Under the pieces are notes generated by a model. It did not search any database. It was given only the letters and a program-made list of their open reading frames with translations, and was not told the origin of the DNA. The translations under genes were made by a program, and so were the position numbers. Shown piece by piece: positions 14,313 to 20,769 of a stretch of DNA of 25,842 bases. Origin of the DNA: Acidaminobacter sp964416305 (GTDB lineage Bacteria; Bacillota; Clostridia; Peptostreptococcales; Acidaminobacteraceae); the NCBI GenBank assembly GCA_964416305.1, contig CAYQDM010000031.1, positions 1 to 25,842 of the forward strand. The letters are read 5' to 3'. Position 1 is the first letter of the stretch. Every line of letters starts with the position of its first letter.

Positions 14313-15323
14313 ATGGGGTATAATCAGATTGCGGGCCATGAAGAGGTGATTGGTCTGCTGAGATTGGCCATGAACCGGCAGAGACTGGCGCATGGCTATA
14401 TTTTTGAGGGGGTGCCCGGCTGCGGCAAACGGCTGGTCGCACGGGAGCTCGCGAAGGCGCTGCTCTGTGAGGCCGGACTGGATGAGGGCTGCGGGCACTG
14501 CCAGTCGTGTCTGAAATTTGAGACACAGAACCACCCGGACTATTTGGAAGTTGAGCCGGACGGCAAATCCGTCAAGGTTGAGCAGATTGAGGCGCTGCAG
14601 TCATTTGTCATGGTCAAGCCTTACAGCGGTGCGCGCAAGGTCGTCGTCGTTGATGAAGCTCAAACCATGACACCTTCCGCCCAGAATCGGCTGCTGAAGA
14701 TGATCGAAGAGCCGCCGTCCTACGCGACGCTTATTTTTGTAACGGCTCAGGCTGACGCGCTTCTGCCAACAATTTTGTCGAGATGCCAGATCGTCTCTTT
14801 CTCGAGGCTTAAGCCTGAGGTGATCGAGACCTGGCTTGTCCGAACCCATGGCGTGGAGGCGGGGATTGCCCGGATTGCATCTAATTTTGCCGATGGTTCC
14901 ATGAGCAGAGCCCTGATGCTGGCGACTTCCGAAGTTTTTACCCAGACCAGGCAGGATGCACTCGACATCATAAGCGCCCTGATGCGCCGGGATCCCCTGG
15001 ATGGCCTCCTGAAGCTTCAAAAATACAGCGCAGACAAAGTTTTGGCTACCTCTTTGATCGAATTGATGATAATATGGTATCGAGATCTTTCTGCCCTTTG
15101 GGTAGATCCGAACAGCATGAAGATCTTTAGTCAGGACAAGCGTTCAGAGCTCGTCGGTCTTTTGGGTCGAACCCAGAAGTCGCCTTGGCTGGACTGTCTT
15201 GAGATCCTTGAGCAAACGGCGCGCGCATTGGATGAAAATGCGAACACGTCTCTAGCCATGCACGCCATGGCTTTAAAAATACAGGAGGTTATGCATGATA
15301 ACAGTCGTAGGGGTCCGGTTTAA
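14313..15323 (+). CDS. holB: DNA polymerase III delta-prime subunit
   Basis: A 336-aa clamp-loader subunit that helps load the beta clamp onto primed DNA. The AAA+ Walker A-like loop is GVPGCGKR (33-40), followed by the zinc-binding cysteines C52, C60, C63 and C66 (CGHCQSC). Next come VVVVDEAQTMTPSAQNRLLKM, EEPP and LSRC, the sensor and SRC motifs. Length fits a delta-prime rather than the larger tau/gamma subunit. ATG 14313 follows GAGGTG. Its last 29 bp overlap ricT, whose ribosome-binding site lies within the holB coding sequence. Confidence 0.93.
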   Translation: MGYNQIAGHEEVIGLLRLAMNRQRLAHGYIFEGVPGCGKRLVARELAKALLCEAGLDEGCGHCQSCLKFETQNHPDYLEVEPDGKSVKVEQIEALQSFVMVKPYSGARKVVVVDEAQTMTPSAQNRLLKMIEEPPSYATLIFVTAQADALLPTILSRCQIVSFSRLKPEVIETWLVRTHGVEAGIARIASNFADGSMSRALMLATSEVFTQTRQDALDIISALMRRDPLDGLLKLQKYSADKVLATSLIELMIIWYRDLSALWVDPNSMKIFSQDKRSELVGLLGRTQKSPWLDCLEILEQTARALDENANTSLAMHAMALKIQEVMHDNSRRGPV

Positions 15324-16650
15324 GAAGGCCGGCAAAATCTACTATTTTGATCCGGATGGACTTGACATAAAGCGGGGAGACGACGTCGTTGTGGAGACGG
15401 CACGCGGCATTGAGTATGGTTCGGCTGTCCTCGGACTGCGCGAAGTCGAAGAAACCGAAATTGTTTCACCGCTGAAAAAGGTGATCCGAATCGCTACGGA
15501 AGAGGACCAGGCGATTCAAAGGGAAAACCAGGCGAAGGCCAAGGAAGCCTTTTCTGCCTGCCAGGCAAAAATTATCGAGCACGAGCTCGAAATGAAACTG
15601 GTGGAAGTGGAGTACACCTTTGACAGCAACAAGGTCATCTTTTATTTTACAGCGGATGGCAGAATTGACTTCCGCGAATTGGTCAAGGATCTCGCATCCG
15701 TGTTCAGAACCCGCATCGAGCTGCGCCAGATTGGCGTGCGTGACGAGGCAAAGATTGTCAACGGCATTGGGCCTTGCGGCGTTGGTCTTTGCTGTGCCAA
15801 CTGGCTTGGGGATTTCGCGCCGGTGTCAATCAAAATGGCAAAGGACCAGAATCTATCTCTCAACCCAACCAAAATATCAGGTATTTGCGGCCGTCTGATG
15901 TGCTGCCTCAAATATGAGCACGACACTTATCTCGATATTCGACGGGAGCTGCCTAACAAAGGCGAGCGGATCAAAACGCCGGATGGTATGGGTGTCGTAT
16001 TAGACGCGGTTATTTTGACGGAATCTGTGAAGGTCCGCCACATCCTGGGTGAAAACGAAGGACGCCTCGAGCTCAGCGAAGACATTGTTACCTATAAAAA
16101 GGATCAGCTGGGCGACAATCCAGTACGTTCTAAGCAAGTCGAGGAAGAGCCTGTTGACGATATGCGTTTTGACAGGCTGGATGACTACGCCACGGGTGAC
16201 CGGGCAGCAAGGCGTGAGGCGGAGACGGCATCTCAGGATCGCGATCGTTCGGCAGACCGCAGGGACAAAGGCAGAGGCGGAGCAAAGCCACAGGGCCAGG
16301 GTCAACCTGCAGATCGCGAGCAGCGTCGGCCGCAGAAGGACCGGACAGAGAGACCGGAACGAGGAGAGCGTCCTGATCGACCTGATCGACCTGATCGACC
16401 GCAAAGACAAGACCGAGGTCAGGGTAAACCTGGCGCCGGTGCGGTACCGGGCTTAGCTGCAGTTTCCGGTCCGGGTACCGGCAGCAGCACAGGGCAGGAA
16501 AGACCTGAAAAGGGGCAGCAGACACCGCCTCCCAAAAAGCTGGAGCCGGCGCAGTCAAGTGCTGAGCTGTCGGATGTTGAGGCAGAGGGATCTGACGAAG
16601 ACGGTCAAAAGCCTCGCAGACGCAGACCAAGAAGACGCAAGAAAAAATAA
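15295..16650 (+). CDS. ricT: RicT (YaaT, PSP1 domain) with long charged C-terminal tail
   Basis: In B. subtilis RicT works with RicA and RicF in an Fe-S-containing complex that stimulates RNase Y-dependent mRNA processing and sporulation. The N-terminal 270 residues match the family, with the PSP1 core and the cysteines C161, C166, C167 in GPCGVGLCCANW and C198, C203, C204 in GICGRLMCCLKYEHD. The protein is 451 aa against about 275 in B. subtilis. The extra 175 residues are disordered, Arg/Asp/Gln/Pro-rich, contain RPDRPDRPDRP near residue 360 and end in a poly-basic RRRRPRRRKKK. ATG 15295 follows AGGAGG at 15283-15288. Confidence 0.93.
   Translation: MITVVGVRFKKAGKIYYFDPDGLDIKRGDDVVVETARGIEYGSAVLGLREVEETEIVSPLKKVIRIATEEDQAIQRENQAKAKEAFSACQAKIIEHELEMKLVEVEYTFDSNKVIFYFTADGRIDFRELVKDLASVFRTRIELRQIGVRDEAKIVNGIGPCGVGLCCANWLGDFAPVSIKMAKDQNLSLNPTKISGICGRLMCCLKYEHDTYLDIRRELPNKGERIKTPDGMGVVLDAVILTESVKVRHILGENEGRLELSEDIVTYKKDQLGDNPVRSKQVEEEPVDDMRFDRLDDYATGDRAARREAETASQDRDRSADRRDKGRGGAKPQGQGQPADREQRRPQKDRTERPERGERPDRPDRPDRPQRQDRGQGKPGAGAVPGLAAVSGPGTGSSTGQERPEKGQQTPPPKKLEPAQSSAELSDVEAEGSDEDGQKPRRRRPRRRKKK
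16372..16398 (+). repeat. Three tandem 9-bp repeats in ricT
   Basis: CCTGATCGA is repeated three times without change, coding Pro-Asp-Arg each time. It lies in the disordered tail, a spot where replication slippage could change tail length between strains. Confidence 0.9.
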
Positions 16651-16674
16651 TTTATCATTTAATTCAGAGTCCTT

Positions 16675-16718
16675 AAGCCGCCTCCGGACCAGACCTTGCT
16701 CTGGCGGGCGGCTTTTTT
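16675..16718 (+). terminator. Terminator after ricT
   Basis: The stem AAGCCGCC (16675-16682) with GGCGGCTT (16707-16714), and an inner pairing CCAGA/TCTGG (16689-16704), is followed by a T-rich end (six T at 16713-16718). It separates darA-holB-ricT from the methyltransferase gene. Confidence 0.88.
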
Positions 16719-16827
16719 AAAGGAAAAAAGGGTGTGGAGGACGGTGTCCGAGCTTGTCGCCTATGGACTCCGTCTCCTGCGCCCTTCTCTTCTCTCTGCA
16801 ATTACTTATTTACTATTGGAGGCCGTC

Positions 16828-17622
16828 ATGGAAAGAGAAAAACTCATATTGCCGGGTGAGCGGGTAGATGACCTGCAGCTTGGGGGTCTCAGCATCATTC
16901 AGAATCCCAGCGGGTTTTGCTTTGGGATTGATGCAGTGCTGCTCAGCGATTTTGCAAAAGCCAAGCACGGCGCGCATATAGTGGATTTGGGCACGGGCAA
17001 CGGGATTCTGCCGCTGCTGCTCAGCGCCAAGACCAAGGCTTCCAGGATCACAGCCTTTGAAATTCAGGATGAGGTTGCGGACATGGCACGCCGCAGTGTT
17101 CTTTATAATGCGCTTGAAAATCGCATTCAAATTATTGCGGAGGATCTTCGAAACGCCTTCAGTCACTTGAATAAATCGTCTGTGGATGTCGTCGTTACCA
17201 ATCCGCCTTATGTAGCAGGCGGCGGTGGTCTCGTGAATCCAAAAGACGTGAAAGCCATTGCCCGTCATGAGATTCATTGCACTCTGGAAGATGTTATTCG
17301 TACGGCTGCACAGCTGCTTAAGCCGGGAGGATCATTTTATATGGTCCACAGGCCATCCAGACTTCCGGACATGATTGAGCTGATGCGGCACTTCAAGCTG
17401 GAGCCAAAAGCCCTCAGGTTTGTGCACCCGAGGCGCGGTCAAGCCCCAAACATCCTGTTGATCAAGGGCGTTCGGGGCGGCGGGGCTGAGATGCGCGTAG
17501 AGCCGCCGCTGTATGTCTATGCAGAGGAGGGCGGTTACGATCCTGAAATCCTGGAGATTTACCGGCGGGCAGGTGTCGATCCTACGCCGAGGGATACAGA
17601 TAAGAAGGGAGAGGACCAGTGA
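16828..17622 (+). CDS. tRNA1(Val) (adenine-N6)-methyltransferase-like protein (YabB/TrmN6)
   Basis: A 264-aa class I SAM-dependent N6-adenine methyltransferase. The SAM loop VDLGTGNG lies at 52-59, the acidic AFEIQ segment at 76-80, and the catalytic NPPY at 125-128. The opening CFGIDAVLLSDFA is characteristic of the TrmN6/YabB group. The family modifies A37 of tRNA1-Val in E. coli; the substrate here is not tested. ATG 16828 with GGAGG at 16818-16822 is preferred; the frame is open further upstream to 16696, but that runs through the terminator. The TGA overlaps the first base of the rsmI ATG. Confidence 0.9.
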   Translation: MEREKLILPGERVDDLQLGGLSIIQNPSGFCFGIDAVLLSDFAKAKHGAHIVDLGTGNGILPLLLSAKTKASRITAFEIQDEVADMARRSVLYNALENRIQIIAEDLRNAFSHLNKSSVDVVVTNPPYVAGGGGLVNPKDVKAIARHEIHCTLEDVIRTAAQLLKPGGSFYMVHRPSRLPDMIELMRHFKLEPKALRFVHPRRGQAPNILLIKGVRGGGAEMRVEPPLYVYAEEGGYDPEILEIYRRAGVDPTPRDTDKKGEDQ

Positions 17623-18479
17623 TGTCGGGAACGTTATTTGTTTGTGGGACGCCCATCGGCAATCTCGGGGACATCTCCAGGCGGCTTGAAGAGGTCTTGG
17701 GACAGGTGGACCTTGTGGCTGCGGAAGACACGAGGCGCTCTTCTCAGCTGCTTAACCATTTGGGGATTCGGAAGTCTCTGGTCAGTTATCATGAGCACAA
17801 CTTAAGGAAGTCAGGGGAGGCACTGCTTGAGAAACTGAAAAGCGGACTCAGCGTAGCGCTGGTATCCGACGCTGGCATGCCGGGGATTTCTGATCCCGGA
17901 GAGGTGCTGATTCAAAGCTGCATTCAGGAAGGGATTCGGGTGGAGCTGGTTGCTGGGCCGGTCGCTGGCATTCATGCCCTGATACTTTCCGGGCTTCCTA
18001 CGGAACGATTCGCGTTTGAAGGTTTTCCCGACCGAAACAAAAAGACGCGCAGGGGCCAATTTGAAGCGCTGGCAAAAGATGAGCGGACATTGATCTTTTA
18101 TGAGGCGCCTCACCGGTTGGAGGCGACATTGAAGGATTTGCTGGAATGCTTCGGCGACCGGCGGATTGCAGTGGCACGGGAGTTGACCAAGCGCTACGAG
18201 GAATTTGTAAGAGGCACGATTTCTGAGGCAATCCGGCATTTCGAGGCGGAGACCCCAAAAGGCGAGTTTGTCATTGTATTGGCGGGTCTTGATCCTGTAG
18301 AAGCCGCGGCGGCCAGTGCAGCATTGGCGCTGGCAGAAACACCTGATGAGGAGACGATTCTGTTGGAAATCAGAAATCGCGTGAATGTTGGGATGAGTCG
18401 GAAGGACGCAGCTGCAGAGGTTGCAGGACTGTATAAACTTTCTAAGAAAGAGGTCTACAGGCTGTCGACGCTGGTTTAG
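17622..18479 (+). CDS. rsmI: 16S rRNA (cytidine1402-2'-O)-methyltransferase
   Basis: A 285-aa tetrapyrrole-methylase-fold enzyme that methylates the ribose of C1402 in the decoding centre. Clear motifs are GTLFVCGTPIGNLGDISRR, AAEDTRRSSQLLNHLGI, YHEHN, VALVSDAGMPGISDPGE, GPVAGIHAL, FEGFP and YEAPHRLEATL. The C-terminal part has the usual Lys-rich helices (SRKDAAAEVA). ATG 17622 is chosen over GTG 17619 because GGGAGAGGA (17608-17616) then has normal spacing. In B. subtilis yazA and yabA lie near here; both are absent. Confidence 0.96.
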   Translation: MSGTLFVCGTPIGNLGDISRRLEEVLGQVDLVAAEDTRRSSQLLNHLGIRKSLVSYHEHNLRKSGEALLEKLKSGLSVALVSDAGMPGISDPGEVLIQSCIQEGIRVELVAGPVAGIHALILSGLPTERFAFEGFPDRNKKTRRGQFEALAKDERTLIFYEAPHRLEATLKDLLECFGDRRIAVARELTKRYEEFVRGTISEAIRHFEAETPKGEFVIVLAGLDPVEAAAASAALALAETPDEETILLEIRNRVNVGMSRKDAAAEVAGLYKLSKKEVYRLSTLV

Positions 18480-18550
18480 CCGGGAGTGTTGAGACGTGAA
18501 ATGGAAATGAGAACCATAGCGATAGAGATAGTGAAACACGGAATACAAAG

Positions 18551-18588
18551 AAAGAAGGCTGTGCCAGATTACAGGCACAGCCTTCTTT
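18551..18588. terminator. Bidirectional terminator between rsmI and abrB
   Basis: AAAGAAGGCTGTGCC pairs perfectly with GGCACAGCCTTCTTT over an 8-nt loop. The plus-strand tail is TTTGTCGTTTT, and the minus-strand tail is TTTCTTTGT, so it can end both the rsmI and the abrB transcripts. Confidence 0.85.
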
Positions 18589-18611
18589 GTCGTTTTAAGA
18601 AGTTTTCAATC

Positions 18612-18854
18612 TTACAGCTTGGAGATTTCAGAGATACAATCTGGGCAAATGTTCTTGCCTTTGACGTTCTTGACGCCTTTTGCCTGACCGCAGAACACAC
18701 AAGCTGGCTCGTATTTCTTGAGGATGATGGTATCTGCCTCTGTGAAGATTTCGAGTGCGTCTTTCTCACCAATACTGAGTGTTCTTCTAAGTTCAATCGG
18801 AATTACTACGCGTCCGAGTTCGTCTACTTTTCTTACAATTCCTGTTGATTTCAT
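18612..18854 (-). CDS. abrB: AbrB family transition-state regulator
   Basis: An 80-aa DNA-binding repressor. Residues 1-48 are the swapped-hairpin AbrB domain (STGIVRKVDELGRVVIPIEL, then RRTLSIGEKDALEI). The C-terminal part, CVFCG...ICPDC, has two CxxC pairs and may bind zinc; B. subtilis AbrB lacks these but clostridial AbrB proteins usually have them. AbrB represses stationary-phase and sporulation genes during growth. The start follows AAAAGGAGG. It is transcribed alone, against the surrounding genes, from the promoter at 18906-18934. Confidence 0.94.
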   Translation of the reverse strand: MKSTGIVRKVDELGRVVIPIELRRTLSIGEKDALEIFTEADTIILKKYEPACVFCGQAKGVKNVKGKNICPDCISEISKL

Positions 18855-18905
18855 ATAAAAACCTCCTTTTTATAATACAAATTTCGACAAAATTCGCTTA
18901 AGTTA

Positions 18906-18934
18906 AGAATACCAGCATTTACATTAATAGTCAA
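18906..18934 (-). promoter_or_regulatory. Promoter of abrB
   Basis: On the minus strand TTGACT (18929-18934) and TATTCT (18906-18911) are separated by 17 bp. The leader is about 45 nt. The surrounding AT-rich 18855-19020 shows no gene. Confidence 0.75.
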
Positions 18935-19040
18935 CTGGAAAAATTATATCCAACAAAAAATAAAATCCAAGTCGCTTTTTTTATGTGCCAGACTTAGATG
19001 ATATATTCATTTATACCACAAAATGGATGAAAAGTAAATA

Positions 19041-19066
19041 AAAAAACGGATATTCATCCGTTTTTT
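19041..19066. terminator. Terminator of the DUF948-like gene
   Basis: AAAAAACGGAT pairs with ATCCGTTTTTT over the loop ATTC. The A- and T-runs on both flanks allow termination in either direction. The gene ending at 19140 on the minus strand is its likely user. Confidence 0.8.
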
Positions 19067-19139
19067 AGCAATTTGTAAGATATTGGTCGAATTTTATTGG
19101 AAGAATTAACTTTATTTCTCAGAGCCTACAGAAGCGTTC

Positions 19140-19574
19140 TTATCCTTTTTCCGGATGCTTTTCTGAGTCGGCCTCTGCCTCGGTTTCTGTTTTGAAGATC
19201 CTGTCATAGGAGCCTTTGACGATCCTCGCGGTATTGAAAACTGACGAAACGTTGGCGACGATATCTTTATTGTCCTTGATGGTTGTAGTCACATTTTCAG
19301 TGGTTTCAGCGACATTCTGGATCGTGCCGTGAAAGGCTTTCAGTGTGGTGTTGACTTCATCAGAAATCTGATTGACATTTTTAGTAATGCCAGGTGCTTC
19401 TTCAAGGACTTTGTCGATGTTGGCTCTGTGATCATCTACAATTTTCATGATGTCTTTGAACGAGCGGTAGAAACGGATCAGAACCAATAGGATAAAAATC
19501 AGTATGGCGACGAGCAGTGCCCATAGTACGAGCATACCAACGTCTTTGAGTGTGAAGACCAATTGTGAATTCAA
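19140..19574 (-). CDS. DUF948-like membrane-anchored coiled-coil protein
   Basis: A 144-aa protein with one N-terminal membrane helix (about residues 10-33, VGMLVLWALLVAILIFILLV). A long heptad-rich helix follows (HRANIDKVLEEAPGITKNVN, then ISDEVNTTLKAF) of the type in DUF948 and methyl-accepting-like linkers, and the tail is acidic (TEAEADSEKHPEKG). No catalytic motif is visible; such proteins are thought to act as envelope or general-stress proteins. The TTG start follows GAGGGGG with 8-nt spacing. It has its own terminator, so it is probably monocistronic. Confidence 0.7.
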   Translation of the reverse strand: MNSQLVFTLKDVGMLVLWALLVAILIFILLVLIRFYRSFKDIMKIVDDHRANIDKVLEEAPGITKNVNQISDEVNTTLKAFHGTIQNVAETTENVTTTIKDNKDIVANVSSVFNTARIVKGSYDRIFKTETEAEADSEKHPEKG

Positions 19575-19692
19575 AAAGATACCCCCTCATATTCTCTGCT
19601 GCTTAAATGTCCGTGATGAGTACTGAGTGCTGATTACCTTATTTGTACCCTATTTTCATAGTTTACACGAATTTGTTGCAAAGGACCAAAAT

Positions 19693-19718
19693 AAAAAAAA
19701 GCCGCAGGAATTTGCGGC
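19693..19718 (-). terminator. Terminator of the 138-aa gene
   Basis: GCCGCA (19701-19706) pairs with TGCGGC (19713-19718). On the minus strand the stem is followed by eight T residues (19700-19693). Confidence 0.85.
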
Positions 19719-19724
19719 GTTTTC

Positions 19725-20141
19725 TCAGCTCTGTTTAGTCAGGGTGTACCGGAGGTCGTTGATGGTGATGCCCTCCGCTTCAATAAACAGGGTGGCGTCA
19801 TCAAATTCAATGTTGAAATTTGGGACTGAAATTGAGGATTCGAGATTGTAAAATTCAATCTCTTCATCTTGATTTTGTACAACGGCAAACTCACCGAAGC
19901 CGTCGTGGAGATAAGAGACGGTTTTCATAGTGGACCGCTTGCCTGGGACGGTGGTGTCGGGTTGTCCCGGATCACTGTAAAAAAACGCGTTGACGCCTTC
20001 AAAGACAAGGTCAAACCGCTTTTCCCGGTCGCCTGCTTCAGAGCCCTGGATTCGTATACATTCTTCTTTAAAGTCAATGTTCATAAGATCCAGCTCTATT
20101 TGCCGGATTTGATTGAGTTGGTCATTCAAATACTTGCTCAT
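19725..20141 (-). CDS. Hypothetical protein, 138 aa
   Basis: A soluble, acidic protein that I do not recognise. It starts with a helix (MSKYLNDQLNQIRQIELDLM) and continues as alternating beta strands (FDLVFEGVNAFFYSD, EFYNLESSISVPNFNIEF, ATLFIEAEGITINDLRYTL), suggesting a compact beta-rich fold. There is no signal peptide, membrane segment or obvious catalytic motif. ATG 20141 follows AAAGAGGTG. It sits between the DUF948-like gene and metG and has its own terminator. Confidence 0.7.
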   Translation of the reverse strand: MSKYLNDQLNQIRQIELDLMNIDFKEECIRIQGSEAGDREKRFDLVFEGVNAFFYSDPGQPDTTVPGKRSTMKTVSYLHDGFGEFAVVQNQDEEIEFYNLESSISVPNFNIEFDDATLFIEAEGITINDLRYTLTKQS

Positions 20142-20396
20142 ATCTATACACCTCTTTACTGATTCCTTACGTCTGGGTATGCTAAGAGTTCTCTATGGTT
20201 TTATCATATTACGCTAAGGGAAGCAACTTGTTTTTAAGGCCAAGTTTGTACTTTGTTTATAAGCGAGGCTTTTGTCCGCGTCACTAAATCAATTTTGGTG
20301 ACGCGGACAAAAACAAAGTTGGTGACGCGGACACTTTTCAAAAGCGTGCCAGAGCTTCACACAATTCTCGCGCAATTCAATTTGAAAGTACAAAAC
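20142..20396. other. Intergenic DNA between the 138-aa gene and the metG promoter
   Basis: No gene is visible. The left part (20142-20230) should hold the minus-strand promoter for the 138-aa gene, but I find no convincing pair of boxes. The rest is dominated by the repeat at 20268-20345. Confidence 0.6.
20268..20345. repeat. Compact inverted/direct repeat built on GTGACGCGGACA
   Basis: A perfect 15-bp inverted repeat (TTTTGTCCGCGTCAC at 20270-20284, GTGACGCGGACAAAA at 20298-20312) encloses a 13-nt loop. A further direct copy of TTGGTGACGCGGACA lies at 20319-20333, 24 bp after the one at 20295. An outer pair GCTTTTG (20268-20274)/CAAAAGC (20339-20345) frames the set. GC-rich arms in an AT-rich setting set it apart. 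There is no T-tail in either direction, so it is not a terminator. Confidence 0.85.
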
Positions 20397-20425
20397 TTGC
20401 ACCCCAATACACGTTGTGCTATAAT
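20397..20425 (+). promoter_or_regulatory. Promoter of the metG T-box operon
   Basis: TTGCAC (20397-20402), a 17-bp spacer and an extended -10 TG-C-TATAAT (hexamer 20420-20425). Transcription should begin near 20432. Confidence 0.82.
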
Positions 20426-20431
20426 GTGGTA

Positions 20432-20730
20432 CAATTGATATGAAAAGGTTATGACGGGAAGAGTAACACCTCGTAACTTGCCTTCAGAGAGCCGGGATTT
20501 GGTGTGAACCGGCGGCAGGCGGAGTGTGAAGATGGCCCCTGAACCGCGCAGCTGAAACGACAAACTTGTGTCGGTTAGGCAGCGCCGTCTGGCAGACGTT
20601 AGAAAGCCGGCTACAGACCTGATAGCGTCAGGCCTGCAGCGCTGAGGCGCGATTAGTCGCGTGAAGCAAGGTGGTACCGCGAACAGAACCTTCGTCCTTG
20701 AGGAATCAGGACGGAGGTTTATCTTTTTTT
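20432..20730 (+). promoter_or_regulatory. T-box leader (methionine) of metG
   Basis: The stem I motif AGAGAGCCGGGATTTGG is followed by the specifier loop GTGAAGATGGCC, giving ATG (20532-20534), the methionine codon, as specifier. The T-box AAGGTGGTACCGCG lies at 20668-20681. The terminator pairs AACCTTCGTCCT (20687-20698) with AGGACGGAGGTT (20708-20719) and ends in seven T. Uncharged tRNA-Met would stabilise the antiterminator and switch on metG. Confidence 0.94.
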
Positions 20731-20769
20731 AGGCAGCCCGAATTTAAAAATTTTGAAAGGAAGTGCGAT

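Noticed and set aside
16696..16827. Upstream extension of the trmN6-like gene
   Set aside because: It begins inside the ricT terminator; ATG 16828 has a GGAGG site and matches the family N-terminus.
18486..18848. 120-aa plus-strand ORF opposite abrB
   Set aside because: It runs across the bidirectional terminator and the whole of abrB on the other strand.
20268..20345. CRISPR array or terminator
   Set aside because: There are only three short copies, one inverted, with unequal spacers and no T-tail.
20671..20769. Upstream extension of metG
   Set aside because: It covers the T-box terminator; ATG 20770 begins the conserved N-terminus.
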